Part shown: positions 37,285 to 47,396 of the stretch, in pieces | Layout of the letters: each line of letters starts with the position of its first letter | Position numbering within the stretch: position 1 is the stretch's first letter | Source of the DNA: Brevibacillus composti | Lineage (GTDB): Bacteria > Bacillota > Bacilli > Brevibacillales > Brevibacillaceae | Length of the DNA: 64,000 bases | Assembly (NCBI RefSeq): GCF_016406105.1 | Contig: NZ_CP066308.1 | Span: 569,501 to 633,500, forward strand | Direction: 5' to 3' | The notes under the pieces: generated by a model | The model's input: only the letters and a program-made list of their open reading frames with translations | Told to the model about the DNA's origin: nothing | Databases searched by the model: none | Made by a program: the position numbers and the translations under genes

Positions 37285-38259
37285 TCAGGTGAGCCGCGAA
37301 CGAATCAGCCAAGCGGCGCCGATCATGCCTGCGTCATTTCCCAGAGCGGCGGGGACGATCTCGGTCGCGCCGGCGATATAGGGAAATGGCACATAGCGGT
37401 GAAACGATTCGCGTACACGTGAAAAGAGGAATTCACCGGCGGCGGCAATGCCTCCGCCGATAATCAGCTTCTCCGGATTCAACAGCAGCGTCAGATGGGA
37501 GAGGGCGAGGCCGAGGTAGAGCCCTGCCCTGTCCGCGATGGCCAGCGCCCCCGCGTCGCCCGCTGCGGCTGCATCCCATACATCCCGCGCCCGGATCTCC
37601 CCGGTGCGGGCAAGCGTCTCGGCGAGGAGTGGGCTTGTGCCCGCGCGGACCGCCTCCTGCCCCGCCCGGATGATGCCTGTCGCGGAGGCGTAGGTCTCCA
37701 GGCAGCCTGTCTTGCCGCAGTTGCAGAGGGGGCCGCCCTCGGGGGCCATGGACATATGGCCGATCTCTCCGGCGATGCCATGTACTCCATCGACGATCTG
37801 GCCATTGAGAATAATGCCTCCGCCGACACCCGTTCCCAGGGTGATCATCACCATATCCCGCGCTCCCTGCCCGGCGCCCTGCCACATTTCGCCGAGGGCC
37901 GCCGTATTGGCATCATTCTCGACCGCGACCAAAAGTCCGGTCTGTGCGGCCAGCTTGTCCCGCAGCCGCACCGGGCTTCGCCAGTTGAGGTTCACGGCTT
38001 CGCGGACAACGCCGTTTTTCGCGTCTACGGTCCCGGGCACGCCTACGCCGATTCCGGCTGCGTCTGTCCGGTGGAGCCCGTGCGCGGCCAGCAGGCCATC
38101 CATCATCTCGCCTATTTTTTTCACGATGCCGTCCTCGCCGTCCCCTACGGGAGTCGCGTCCTGGGACTTGACGAGCAGGCTGCCCTCTGTGGTGAACAGC
38201 GCCATTTTAATAGCGGTGCCGCCGATATCCACACCCACCATGACTGTACGCAGCTTCAC
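37285..38259 (-). CDS. glcK: ROK family glucokinase
   Basis: Sugar kinase of 324 residues. The ATP phosphate-binding start VGVDIGGTAIKMALF, VGVPGTVD, VENDANTAALGE (catalytic aspartate), LGTGVGGGIILNG and the ROK zinc site GHMSMAPEGG with CNCGKTGCLE are all present. This pattern fits bacterial ROK glucokinases, which make glucose-6-phosphate; ManNAc kinases and fructokinases of the same family cannot be ruled out. The start is GTG at 38259 after GGAGG. It is convergent with the DMT permease gene and divergent from dgkB. Confidence 0.88.
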   Translation of the reverse strand: MKLRTVMVGVDIGGTAIKMALFTTEGSLLVKSQDATPVGDGEDGIVKKIGEMMDGLLAAHGLHRTDAAGIGVGVPGTVDAKNGVVREAVNLNWRSPVRLRDKLAAQTGLLVAVENDANTAALGEMWQGAGQGARDMVMITLGTGVGGGIILNGQIVDGVHGIAGEIGHMSMAPEGGPLCNCGKTGCLETYASATGIIRAGQEAVRAGTSPLLAETLARTGEIRARDVWDAAAAGDAGALAIADRAGLYLGLALSHLTLLLNPEKLIIGGGIAAAGEFLFSRVRESFHRYVPFPYIAGATEIVPAALGNDAGMIGAAWLIRSRLT

Positions 38260-38398
38260 GCACCTCCATTTCGTTCATCAGGGAATCTTTTCCTATCTTA
38301 TCATGCCGGGCGCCGGCATAGCGATTCCCAAAAATGGCTATACAGGATATGATGAGTAGAGAGAACGAAAAGTGCGTAAAGAGGAAGAAGGGAAAGCG

Positions 38399-39289
38399 TT
38401 GAAACGAGCCAGATTGATATACAATCCCACCTCGGGGCGGGAGATCGTTCGGCGCCGTCTGCCGGAAATCCTGGATTCACTGGAATTGGCCGGATACGAG
38501 GCATCCTGCTACGCGACCAGGGGCGAACACGACGCGACCGAAGAAGCGTCCCGCGCAGTTTCTCGCGGTTTTGACGTCATCATCGCCGCGGGAGGGGACG
38601 GCACGATCTACGAGGTGGTCAACGGCATCGCGGAGAAAAAGGCCCGCCCCGCCCTCGGAATCATCCCCTGCGGCACCAGCAATGACTTGGCCCGGGCTCT
38701 CGGTATCCCCCGTTCGGTAAAAAGGGCATGCCGGATCATCGCGGCGGGCAAAAAGAAAAAAGTAGACGTCGGCCGGATAAATCAACGGTATTTTATCAAT
38801 ATTGCCGGAGGAGGCTCCCTGACCAACCTGACGTATGAGGTGCCGAGCAAGCTGAAGACCGTCATGGGGCAGCTCGCCTACTATGTGAAGGGACTGGAAA
38901 AGATCCCGTCCCTGCATCCCATCCACGTGCGGCTGGAAACCAAAAATGAGGTGCTGATCGACGAGGAAATCATGATCTTTCTGATCGCCAACAGCCGTTC
39001 GGTAGGCGGTTTCGAGCGACTGGCGCCAAATGCAGATTTGAGCGACGGCAAGCTGGATTTGATCGTCGTCAAAAAGGCCAATCTGGGCGACATTATCCGA
39101 CTGGCTACGCAGGCGATCCGAGGCGAGCATATAAAAGACCCCTTGATCATGTACGTCCAAACGGATTATCTGAAAGCGACCACGCAGGGCGGGGAAAGGG
39201 TGCAGCTCAACCTGGACGGAGAATTGGGCGGTCAGCTGCCATGCGAAATCAAGGCGCTGCCGGGCCAATTGGAGCTGTTTGTGCCGTAG
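38399..39289 (+). CDS. dgkB: Diacylglycerol kinase DgkB (YegS-type lipid kinase)
   Basis: Soluble lipid kinase of 296 residues that recycles diacylglycerol to phosphatidic acid, needed where lipoteichoic acid is made. It shows the start KRARLIYNPTSGREIVRRRL, the ATP site AAGGDGTIYEVVNG, PCGTSNDLARALGIPR and the C-terminal VQLNLDGELGG. The TTG at 38399 is chosen because the resulting N terminus aligns with DgkB and AAGGGAAAG precedes it; a GTG 27 bp upstream is also open. dgkB next to rlmCD is conserved in Bacillus (yerQ-yefA). Confidence 0.93.
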   Translation: MKRARLIYNPTSGREIVRRRLPEILDSLELAGYEASCYATRGEHDATEEASRAVSRGFDVIIAAGGDGTIYEVVNGIAEKKARPALGIIPCGTSNDLARALGIPRSVKRACRIIAAGKKKKVDVGRINQRYFINIAGGGSLTNLTYEVPSKLKTVMGQLAYYVKGLEKIPSLHPIHVRLETKNEVLIDEEIMIFLIANSRSVGGFERLAPNADLSDGKLDLIVVKKANLGDIIRLATQAIRGEHIKDPLIMYVQTDYLKATTQGGERVQLNLDGELGGQLPCEIKALPGQLELFVP

Positions 39290-39313
39290 GCGGCTCGGCT
39301 TGGGAGCGAGGGA

Positions 39314-39421
39314 GTCGGGCAAACATGGCCGCAGATATGTGACCGCAGTGTCGGGCAACCGTATACGCAGACATATGACCGCAGTGTCGGGCAACCGTAG
39401 CCACAGATATATGATGGCAGA
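39314..39421. repeat. Tandem repeat, 3 x 36 bp
   Basis: Three imperfect copies with an exact 36-bp period begin at 39314, 39350 and 39386 with GTCGGGCAA and contain a GCAGA-ATATG-ACCGCAG pattern; the third has decayed most. They fill the gap between dgkB and rlmCD. A minus-strand frame is open through them, but nothing suggests that it is a gene. Confidence 0.8.
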
Positions 39422-39619
39422 CAGATGACCACAGAAAAGTCGGCGGATCCGTCGGCAAAGCGGCCCCAGCCCAGCCTCTTGCCCCACGGGAACAGGCGGG
39501 GTTTGCGGTCAGGCACAAATTTGCATTACAATGAACCCGAGGAAAAGGATTCGCCCTGCGCAGCGGGGCAGCCAGACCATTGGCATACCATACAGGCAAC
39601 AGAAAAAGGAGTAACACGA

Positions 39620-41053
39620 GTGGCGAAAACAGCGAAGAAACGACGCGGAGCGCAGGCGGCTGCCAAACAGCCGCTTGATTTGCCCGTGCGTCTGGGACAA
39701 ATCGTAGAGATAGAGATCACCGGCCTCAGTCACGAAGGAGCCGGTGTCGGACGGGTGGAGGGCTACACCCTGTTTGTGGCGGGAGCATTGCCCGGTGAGC
39801 GCGTCCGCGCCCGTGTCGAGCATCTCAAAAAGAATTTCGGCTTTGCCGGACTGGCGGAAGTCGTGGAGCAGAGTGCGAGCCGGGCGCTGCCGCCCTGTCC
39901 GCTATACGACCGCTGCGGCGGCTGCTCGCTGCAGCATCTCGCCTATGAGGAGCAGCTCGTCCACAAGCAGCAGATCGTCAAGGACAACCTGCGCCGCATC
40001 GGCGGCTTTGACGTCGAGGGAGATAAGGCGATCACGGTTCATCCGACGCTGGGGATGAGCGACCCGTGGAGATACCGCAACAAGGCCCAGGTGCCAATCG
40101 GCGAGCAGGACGGCGCGCTGGTGGGCGGCTTTTACGCGGAGAAATCCCATGAGATTATCGATATGAACGAATGCCTGATCCAGCATCCCGCAGGTGACGA
40201 GGCGGTAAACGCCGTCAAAGCCATCGCGTCGGAGCTGTGCATCCGTCCTTACGATGAGGCGAGCCATTCCGGGCTGCTGCGGCACGTCGTCGTCAAGGTA
40301 GGCGCCCGCACCGGTGAGGTGATGGTCGTGCTGGTGACGACAGAGGAGAACATTCCGCAGCGGGACAAGCTGATGGAAGCCATCCGCACGCGGCTGCCGG
40401 GCGTGAAGAGCATCGTGCAAAATATCAATCCGGCCCGGACCAATGTGATTTTCGGCGAGAAGACCGTGACACTGTGGGGGAGCGACGTCATCTATGACAC
40501 GATCGGCCCGATCCGCTTTGCGATCTCCGCGCGCTCCTTTTATCAGGTGAATCCGGCGCAGACCGAGGTGCTGTACAACAAGACGCTGGAGTACGCGGGG
40601 GCTACGGGGATGGAGACCGTCATCGACGCTTACTGCGGGATCGGGACGATCTCGCTTTTCTTGGCGCAGAAGTCCCGCCATGTGTACGGCGTGGAAATCG
40701 TGCCTGAAGCGATTGCGGATGCCAATCGGAATGCGGAGCTGAACGGGATCGAGAACGTGACCTTCGAGACGGGGCCGGCCGAGGTGGTTATCCCGGCGTG
40801 GAAGGAGCAGGGGATACGCGCCGATGTGATCGTCGTCGATCCGCCGCGCAAAGGCTGCGACGAGGCGCTGCTCGCGACGATTTTGCAGATGAAGCCGGAG
40901 CGGGTGGTGTATGTGTCCTGCAACCCGTCGACGCTGGCGCGGGATTTGAAGGTGCTGGCGGAGTTGTATGAGGTGAAGGAAGTGCAGCCGGTGGATATGT
41001 TTCCGCATACGGGGCATGTGGAGTGCGTGGTAAGGATATATCGGAGGGAATAA
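39620..41053 (+). CDS. rlmCD: 23S rRNA (uracil-C5)-methyltransferase RlmCD/RlmD-like
   Basis: TrmA-family methyltransferase, 477 residues, that methylates uracils in 23S rRNA. An N-terminal TRAM domain (LGQIVEIEITGLSHEGAGVG) is followed by iron-sulfur cysteines (C93, C99, C102 in CPLYDRCGGC), the SAM domain (VIDAYCGIGTISLFLA), the DPPRKGCDE motif and the catalytic VSCNPSTLARDL. The start is GTG at 39620, with AAAAGGAG 8 bp upstream; a longer open frame begins at 39425 in the repeat region and is unlikely. It is the last gene with host-like GC content, so the accessory island begins at its 3' end. Confidence 0.94.
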   Translation: MAKTAKKRRGAQAAAKQPLDLPVRLGQIVEIEITGLSHEGAGVGRVEGYTLFVAGALPGERVRARVEHLKKNFGFAGLAEVVEQSASRALPPCPLYDRCGGCSLQHLAYEEQLVHKQQIVKDNLRRIGGFDVEGDKAITVHPTLGMSDPWRYRNKAQVPIGEQDGALVGGFYAEKSHEIIDMNECLIQHPAGDEAVNAVKAIASELCIRPYDEASHSGLLRHVVVKVGARTGEVMVVLVTTEENIPQRDKLMEAIRTRLPGVKSIVQNINPARTNVIFGEKTVTLWGSDVIYDTIGPIRFAISARSFYQVNPAQTEVLYNKTLEYAGATGMETVIDAYCGIGTISLFLAQKSRHVYGVEIVPEAIADANRNAELNGIENVTFETGPAEVVIPAWKEQGIRADVIVVDPPRKGCDEALLATILQMKPERVVYVSCNPSTLARDLKVLAELYEVKEVQPVDMFPHTGHVECVVRIYRRE

Positions 41054-41133
41054 GGGGAGATTTAAATTCGAGATGAAACATGCTATACTTGGATAGAATG
41101 TGAGCTTAGTATTTCAAAGGAGGATGATTCCTC

Positions 41134-41421
41134 ATGGGATTTCAAGTGATTAAAGAAACGAAAAAATCTACAATATACCGCCACACTGACTTTCCGAAAT
41201 ATCGGATAAAAATTAGTGAAGGCGGGTTTGCACACAATAGGAAAGACCCAGATCAATCTATTGAAGAAATATTAATATTGACAATTACCAACGACGAAAC
41301 AGAAAAGTCCTCTGAGCAACGCTGTTTTCAAGACGAAGATGAAATATTAAATCAAATTGAGAATGATCTTAAACTAAAGGGTAACAGACAATTTGAAAGA
41401 GTATGGTGTACTATTGGATAA
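41134..41421 (+). CDS. Hypothetical protein
   Basis: Protein of 95 residues, MGFQVIKETKKSTIYRH..., rich in charged residues, no membrane segment; family not recognised. A strong AAAGGAGG site precedes the ATG and a terminator follows. Codon use is AT-rich, unlike rlmCD 80 bp upstream, so it is the first gene of the island. Confidence 0.75.
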   Translation: MGFQVIKETKKSTIYRHTDFPKYRIKISEGGFAHNRKDPDQSIEEILILTITNDETEKSSEQRCFQDEDEILNQIENDLKLKGNRQFERVWCTIG

Positions 41422-41434
41422 TCGTGTCTAGCTA

Positions 41435-41464
41435 ACCTCCCCTCACACGTGGCGGAGGTTTTTT
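41435..41464 (+). terminator. Intrinsic terminator
   Basis: ACCTCC (41435-41440) pairs with GGAGGT (41454-41459), followed by six T residues. Confidence 0.75.
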
Positions 41465-41597
41465 CATACGAACATATACTCGCTGACAGGAATGTGCCGC
41501 GTTGATAGTGTATAATAGTTGAGAGACTGTCGAAAAAAGGGAGTTCCGTTGGATTGTGGAATAAGACTATTGAACTATACATTACGATAGGAGCAAT

Positions 41598-43100
41598 ATG
41601 ATCATGGCAAAAGAGAACCTTGTTACTAGTTTAGAAGACAAACTATGGGCAGCAGCCGATAAACTAAGAGGCAGTATTGCCGCTTCCAAATATAAAGATG
41701 TCGTACTTGGCATCATTTTTCTTAAGTATATCTCTGATCGCTTCGACCAGCGCTACAAAGAACTTGTTGCAGAAGGTGACGGATTTGAAGACGACCGCGA
41801 TGAATACGAGCGTTTCAATGTATTTTATGTACCTGAGAAAGCTCGCTGGAAGCATATCATTGAAAACGCAACAAAGCCGAATATCGGTCAAATCATTGAT
41901 GAAGCCTTTATCGCGATTGAAAAAGAAAACAAAAAGCTTGCCGGAGTTCTGCCCAAGATTTATTCTGGCGCAGATGTTGACCAACGCAGAGTTGGCGAAG
42001 TGGTCATGGTATTTGAAAACGCTGATACCTTGCTGATTGAAGAAGACGCGCTCGGTCGTGTCTATGAATACTTCCTTGGCAAATTCGCATTCATGCTCGG
42101 GCAAGGCGGCGGCGAATTCTATACGCCAAGCAGCGTAGTAAAACTGCTTGTCGAAATGATCGAACCATACGAAGGAACAATCTATGACCCATGTTGCGGT
42201 TCAGGCGGCATGTTTGTTCAGGCACAGAAGTTCGTGAAAGCGCATGGCGGCAATGCCTACAAGTTATCCGTCTATGGTCAAGAACTCAATGCGGAGACTC
42301 GCAGACTTGCAACAATGAACCTTGCCATTCGTGGGATCGAAGCAAATCTTGGCAAAATTCATGCGGATACATTTCACGACGATCAATTCAAAGATGAAAA
42401 ATTTGATTATATTCTAGCCAATCCCCCTTTCAACATCAGCGATTGGGGACAAGAAAGCCTGTTGAATGACCCTCGTTGGAAGTGGGGTATTCCGGCTAAA
42501 GGAAACGCCAACTATGCTTGGCTATCTCATATCCTCACGAAATTGAAACCTTCAAAAGGTGTCGCTGGTGTTGTTCTGGCGAACGGTTCTTTGTCGTCCC
42601 AAACTTCAGGTGAAGGCAATATTCGGGCGAAATTCATCGAAGAAGATTTGGTCGATTGCATTGTGGCATTGCCGGATAAACTCTTCTTTACCACAGGCAT
42701 TCCCGTTTGCTTGTGGTTCCTTCGTCGCGGCAAGAAACGGAAAGGCGAAGTCCTCTTTATCGACGCTCGTGATAAAGGAACGATGATCAGTCGTAAACTG
42801 CGTGAACTTGAAGATAATGAAATCAAAACTATTGCGGATACGTACCACAAGTGGCTGAATAATGATGGCTATCAAGATGAAGTGGGTTTCTGCAAATCAG
42901 CTACACTGGCAGATATCCAGAAGCATGATAATGTCCTCACTCCCGGTCGATATGTAGGCGTGAAAAAAATTACGGACGATGAGCCGTTTGAGGAAAAGAT
43001 GGAAAAGCTGGTTTCCGAGCTTGCAGATTTGATGTCTGAGTCTTCTGTGTTGGACGAGAAGATCAAGAAAAGTCTGGGGGCTATCGGGTATGAGTTTTGA
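41598..43100 (+). CDS. hsdM: Type I restriction-modification system, methyltransferase subunit HsdM
   Basis: N6-adenine methyltransferase subunit, 500 residues. An N-terminal HsdM_N helical domain (LEDKLWAAADKLRGSIAASK) precedes the SAM-binding motif I DPCCGSGG (197-204) and the catalytic motif IV NPPF (275-278); GEFYTPSSVVKLLVEMIEP is typical of HsdM. With HsdS it forms the methylase and with HsdR the full restriction complex. The ATG at 41598 (or 41604) follows AGGAG. hsdS starts 11 bp before the hsdM stop, so the subunits are coupled. GC is lower than in the host region, which indicates transfer. Confidence 0.96.
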   Translation: MIMAKENLVTSLEDKLWAAADKLRGSIAASKYKDVVLGIIFLKYISDRFDQRYKELVAEGDGFEDDRDEYERFNVFYVPEKARWKHIIENATKPNIGQIIDEAFIAIEKENKKLAGVLPKIYSGADVDQRRVGEVVMVFENADTLLIEEDALGRVYEYFLGKFAFMLGQGGGEFYTPSSVVKLLVEMIEPYEGTIYDPCCGSGGMFVQAQKFVKAHGGNAYKLSVYGQELNAETRRLATMNLAIRGIEANLGKIHADTFHDDQFKDEKFDYILANPPFNISDWGQESLLNDPRWKWGIPAKGNANYAWLSHILTKLKPSKGVAGVVLANGSLSSQTSGEGNIRAKFIEEDLVDCIVALPDKLFFTTGIPVCLWFLRRGKKRKGEVLFIDARDKGTMISRKLRELEDNEIKTIADTYHKWLNNDGYQDEVGFCKSATLADIQKHDNVLTPGRYVGVKKITDDEPFEEKMEKLVSELADLMSESSVLDEKIKKSLGAIGYEF

Positions 43101-44283
43101 TGGATGGAAAGAACAGACATTAGATGCTGTATTAGAGTTTTCTAATGGAAAGAAACGACCAAAAAACGATGGTTCAATTCCTGTCTATGGTGGAAATGGT
43201 GTTATGGATTATTGCAGTCAAAGTAATGCTGAAGGAGAAAATATTATTATCGGTCGGGTTGGAGCTTATTGTGGAAATGTATACTACGAGAATCAACCTT
43301 GTTGGATTTCAGATAATGCAATTCTCGCTAGACCTAAAGATAATAATGTAGGGAAATTTCTATATTATAAATTAATCAATTTGAATTTATCTAGTATGAG
43401 AATAGGTAGCTCTCAGCCGCTACTTACACAATCAATCTTAAAAGAAATTGTTACCCAGATTCCAAATAAATCAACCCAGCAAAAAATAGCATCCATCCTC
43501 TCCGCTCTCGACGACAAAATCGAACTTAACAACCGCATGAACAAAGTTCTGGAGCAAATGGCTCAGGTGATCTTCAAGCAATGGTTTGTTGATTTCGAGT
43601 TCCCGAATGAGAACGGTGAACCTTATAAGTCTAGCGGCGGCGAGATGGAATGGTGCGAGGAACTTGGGAAAGAGATACCAAGGGGATGGCGAGTTGGAAC
43701 GGTATCAAATCTTGGAACAGTTGTTGGAGGTGGTACACCTTCTTCATCAAAAGAAGAGTTTTATGCTGACTTAGGAATTCCATGGATTACCCCGAAAGAC
43801 CTATCCATGAATAAAAATAAATTTATTTATAGAGGATCTCGTGATATTACGGAAGCAGGTCTCAAAAATAGTGCAGCTAAATTAATGCCGGAGGGTACGG
43901 TATTATTTACTTCCAGAGCTCCTATTGGATATATTGCAATTGCTGGAAATTCAGTAACAACTAATCAGGGATTCAAATCTATTATACCGGATGACGAAGT
44001 AGGGACTGAATTTGTATATTGTTTTTTAAAAGAAAATCTTTCAGCAATAGAAAATATGGCGACTGGTTCAACCTTTAAAGAGGTTTCAGGAAATGTGCTC
44101 AAAAATATACCTGCACTGTTACCTGAACCTAATTTAATAAAGCAGTTCTCTGAGATCGTCAAAATTCACAATGATAAGATTAAAAATAACGAAAAACAAA
44201 TCGATTATTTATCCTCTCTCCGCGATATCCTTCTCCCAAAACTGATGTCCGGAGAAATCGATGTATCCGAAATTGAACTATAG
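43090..44283 (+). CDS. hsdS: Type I restriction-modification specificity subunit HsdS
   Basis: Specificity subunit of 397 residues with two target-recognition domains (about 1-140 and 195-340), each followed by a conserved helical spacer: QQKIASILSALDDKIELNNR and QIDYLSSLRDILLPKLMSGE. Each TRD reads one half of a split DNA site. The recognition domains are visibly more AT-rich than the spacer regions, which is usual for HsdS genes that exchange TRDs. The protein is full-length and no phase-variation repeat or second hsdS copy is seen. Confidence 0.94.
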   Translation: MSFDGWKEQTLDAVLEFSNGKKRPKNDGSIPVYGGNGVMDYCSQSNAEGENIIIGRVGAYCGNVYYENQPCWISDNAILARPKDNNVGKFLYYKLINLNLSSMRIGSSQPLLTQSILKEIVTQIPNKSTQQKIASILSALDDKIELNNRMNKVLEQMAQVIFKQWFVDFEFPNENGEPYKSSGGEMEWCEELGKEIPRGWRVGTVSNLGTVVGGGTPSSSKEEFYADLGIPWITPKDLSMNKNKFIYRGSRDITEAGLKNSAAKLMPEGTVLFTSRAPIGYIAIAGNSVTTNQGFKSIIPDDEVGTEFVYCFLKENLSAIENMATGSTFKEVSGNVLKNIPALLPEPNLIKQFSEIVKIHNDKIKNNEKQIDYLSSLRDILLPKLMSGEIDVSEIEL

Positions 44284-44298
44284 ATTGGCGGTGATTCC

Positions 44299-47200
44299 AT
44301 GTTTACCGAAGATAGCCTAGAATCGGTCGTACTCGAACTGTTGCAAGACGATCTGAACTATACCATACAGAACGGCTATGACTTCGTGCGCGACTATCAT
44401 TCCGTTGTGCTGGAAGATGACTTGCGCGAAGCACTATTTATGCTGAATCCTGATCATCCCGAAGAAATAATTGAAGCTACACTTCGCAAACTTTTATATA
44501 TTGATGATGCTAGTCTTGTAGCTGCCAATCAACAATTCTACAAATATCTCATTGAAGGTGTAAGTATTGAAGTTTACGGCGAGGACATCCCCTCCTGCAT
44601 TGTGAAGGTTATCGACTTTGACCATCCGCACAACAACACATTCAAGGCGATCAACCAGTTCACAGTCATTCACAAAGCAGAGAAGCGACCGGACGTTGTT
44701 GTGTTTGTAAACGGCTTGCCGCTCGTCGTCATTGAGCTAAAATCAGCGGTTCGGGAAGATGCGACGATTCATGATGGCTATCTTCAGATCAAGACGTATC
44801 AGGACATCATCAAGCCATTGTTTCATTATAATGCCTTCAGCATCATCAGCGATGGTGTGAATGCGCGATTTGGTTCCATTACGGCTGACTACGACCGTTA
44901 CATGCAGTGGAAGCAAGTGGATCTTCATTCCCCTATTGTCGATGAACCGCATATTGCTCAGATCGGTACGCTGATCAAAGGCATGCTGCATAAAGAGCGA
45001 TTGCTGGATATCATTCGCAACTTTACTTTCTTCGCTGGCGGCAAAGCCAAGATCATAGCAGGTTATCATCAGTATTTCGGTATGAAAAAAGCCATTGAAA
45101 GTGTTATTCGTGCGATTGATGGAGATAAGCGCGGCGGTGTCGTTTGGCATACGCAAGGCTCAGGGAAATCTTTTTCGATGGTCTTTTTGTCTGCCGGACT
45201 GATTCATCATTTGAATAATCCCACGATTGTAGTGGTGACGGATCGCATTGACCTCGATGAGCAAATTCATGGCACATTCAGTAGTGCAGCGGATTTCCTA
45301 CGCCAAGCGCCAGTTCGTGCCGAGTCTCGGGAGAACTTGATTGAATTGCTGGAGAACCGTTCTGTTGGCGGTATCTTTTTCACGACGATACAGAAATTCA
45401 CCGAAGAAACAGGCTTACTCTCGAATCGTCATGACATCATCGTCATTGCGGACGAGGCGCACCGTTCCCAATACGGCATCGACCCCGATATCAAGATTGA
45501 CAAAAAAACGCTCGAAGCCGAGCTTGTTTATGGCTATGCCAAATATTTGCGTGACGCATTGCCGAATGCGACTTTTATCGGTTTTACCGGTACGCCGATC
45601 AACTCGAACGATAAATCGACCATCGGTGTATTCGGCGAACTGATTGACGTGTATGACATGACGCAAGCGAAGCTGGACGGAGCAACCGTCGATCTGCATT
45701 ATGAAAATCGCTTGGCTAAGGTGCATCTTGATGAGGGTATCCTCGATCAGATTGACCAAGAGGTCGCCAACATTCAGGCGCAAGGACTGACTCCTGAGAA
45801 AATTGAGAAGCTGAAAAAAGATCTTGTCACAATGGAGGCAGTCATTGGCGATGAAGACCGCCTCAATCTAGTTGTAGACGATATTCTCGCTCACTACGAA
45901 ATACGCAAAGATATGCTCAAAGGCAAAGCGATGATTGTCGCCTACTCTCGCAAGATTGCTTATCGTGTGTACCAGTTGATCAAAGAGAAGGCACCTCATC
46001 TTGCCCCACATATCGGGTTGGTCATGACCGACAGCAATAAAGATACACAGGAGATGCGAGATATTGTCGGCAATAAACAGCATCGGCAAGCACTCGCCAA
46101 TCAGTTTAAAGATGAACACAGTGACTTCAAAATCGCCATTGTTGTCGATATGTGGCTGACTGGCTTTGATGTCCCCTGCCTTGATACCATGTACATTGAC
46201 AAGATCATGAAAGAACACAACCTGATGCAAGCTATTGCAAGAGTAAACCGTGTCTACAAAAACAAACAAGCCGGATTGATCGTTGATTATATCGGACTGA
46301 GCAAATATCTCAAAGAGGCGCTCAACACCTACACCAACCGTGACCGAAACAGCATTCCTGAGATTGAAAAAGCCAAGGAAATTCTCATGACCGAAGTGGA
46401 GATTCTGGAAGGAATGTTCCACGGCTTCGATTTCAGCGCATATATGAATGCAACACCGAAGGATCGATTTGAATTGATTCAAGACGGCGTTGAGCATGTC
46501 CTAAAGGAAAGAGCAAAGGAAACATTTCTAAAGCACGTGGCAAGGCTGCAAAGCGCCTACAATATCTGTGCAACTTCGCTGGATTTCACTGTGCGAGTTC
46601 AGGTCAGCTTCTTTATTGCGGTTAAATCGTTCATCGTAAAAGTGGAACGTGACGGCATGCCGAATGTCGAGGAATTCAAGAAAAAGATTACCGCCATGAT
46701 TGAACAAGCGATCATTAAAGATGGCGATGAAGTAGTGTCAATATCAGCAAAGAAAGAAAAAAGCCTTCTTTCGGTTGAAAACCTGCAAAAAATCATGGCG
46801 ATGAAGCGAAAAAATGTCGCTGCGGCCATTCTTAAGAAACTGATCGACGATAAAATCAAATGGTTCGAGCAGACCAATATCGTGCGTGCCGGGTTTTTCT
46901 CCGAGAAGCTAAAGAACATTGTTGAACGGTACAATCAAGCAGAAGATATCAATGTCCTGATTACCGAGATGATCGATATAGCCAAAGAAATCGAATCCTC
47001 GATTAACGAAGGCATAGATATGCAGTTGTCACCCGAAGAACAAGCCTTCTATGATGCTCTTGCCAAGCCTGAACTTGTGAAAGTGCATTACCAATCGGAT
47101 GTGCTTCGGGAGATGGCGAAGGAACTCATTAAGTTGATCAACGAAAACAAGACGCCGGACTGGTACAAACGCAACGACGCCCGAGCCAATATGCGTTCTC

Positions 47201-47367
47201 TCATCAAGCGAATGTTGAAGAGGTACAAGTACCCGCCGGATGAGATTCCAGATGCGACTGAATTGGTTATCAAACAAGCTGAGTTGCAAATGAAGTACAA
47301 TTTGTATGATTCACATATGGACAACTATAACCATTCAATGGCTGCTGAAAATAAGGCAACATATTGA
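44299..47367 (+). CDS. hsdR: Type I restriction enzyme, endonuclease/translocase subunit HsdR
   Basis: Motor and nuclease subunit of 1022 residues. The nuclease centre is seen as D132 and E146-x-K148 (VVIELKSA), Walker A as TQGSGKS (285-291) and the DEAD-box motif II as DEAH (385-388) in IADEAHRSQYG; FIGFTGTPI and MQAIARVNR are helicase motifs III and VI. The C-terminal 250 residues are helical and contact HsdM/S. All motifs are intact, so the system should cut. The ATG follows GGCGGTGAT, and the end overlaps the next frame, suggesting one operon hsdM-hsdS-hsdR-ydbC-like. Confidence 0.95.
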   Translation: MFTEDSLESVVLELLQDDLNYTIQNGYDFVRDYHSVVLEDDLREALFMLNPDHPEEIIEATLRKLLYIDDASLVAANQQFYKYLIEGVSIEVYGEDIPSCIVKVIDFDHPHNNTFKAINQFTVIHKAEKRPDVVVFVNGLPLVVIELKSAVREDATIHDGYLQIKTYQDIIKPLFHYNAFSIISDGVNARFGSITADYDRYMQWKQVDLHSPIVDEPHIAQIGTLIKGMLHKERLLDIIRNFTFFAGGKAKIIAGYHQYFGMKKAIESVIRAIDGDKRGGVVWHTQGSGKSFSMVFLSAGLIHHLNNPTIVVVTDRIDLDEQIHGTFSSAADFLRQAPVRAESRENLIELLENRSVGGIFFTTIQKFTEETGLLSNRHDIIVIADEAHRSQYGIDPDIKIDKKTLEAELVYGYAKYLRDALPNATFIGFTGTPINSNDKSTIGVFGELIDVYDMTQAKLDGATVDLHYENRLAKVHLDEGILDQIDQEVANIQAQGLTPEKIEKLKKDLVTMEAVIGDEDRLNLVVDDILAHYEIRKDMLKGKAMIVAYSRKIAYRVYQLIKEKAPHLAPHIGLVMTDSNKDTQEMRDIVGNKQHRQALANQFKDEHSDFKIAIVVDMWLTGFDVPCLDTMYIDKIMKEHNLMQAIARVNRVYKNKQAGLIVDYIGLSKYLKEALNTYTNRDRNSIPEIEKAKEILMTEVEILEGMFHGFDFSAYMNATPKDRFELIQDGVEHVLKERAKETFLKHVARLQSAYNICATSLDFTVRVQVSFFIAVKSFIVKVERDGMPNVEEFKKKITAMIEQAIIKDGDEVVSISAKKEKSLLSVENLQKIMAMKRKNVAAAILKKLIDDKIKWFEQTNIVRAGFFSEKLKNIVERYNQAEDINVLITEMIDIAKEIESSINEGIDMQLSPEEQAFYDALAKPELVKVHYQSDVLREMAKELIKLINENKTPDWYKRNDARANMRSLIKRMLKRYKYPPDEIPDATELVIKQAELQMKYNLYDSHMDNYNHSMAAENKATY

Positions 47368-47396
47368 GTCACAGAATGATGATGAAAGGAGTAGGC

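Noticed and set aside
39314..39421. CRISPR array
   Set aside because: The 36-bp units are directly adjacent, with no unique spacers, and no cas gene is near.
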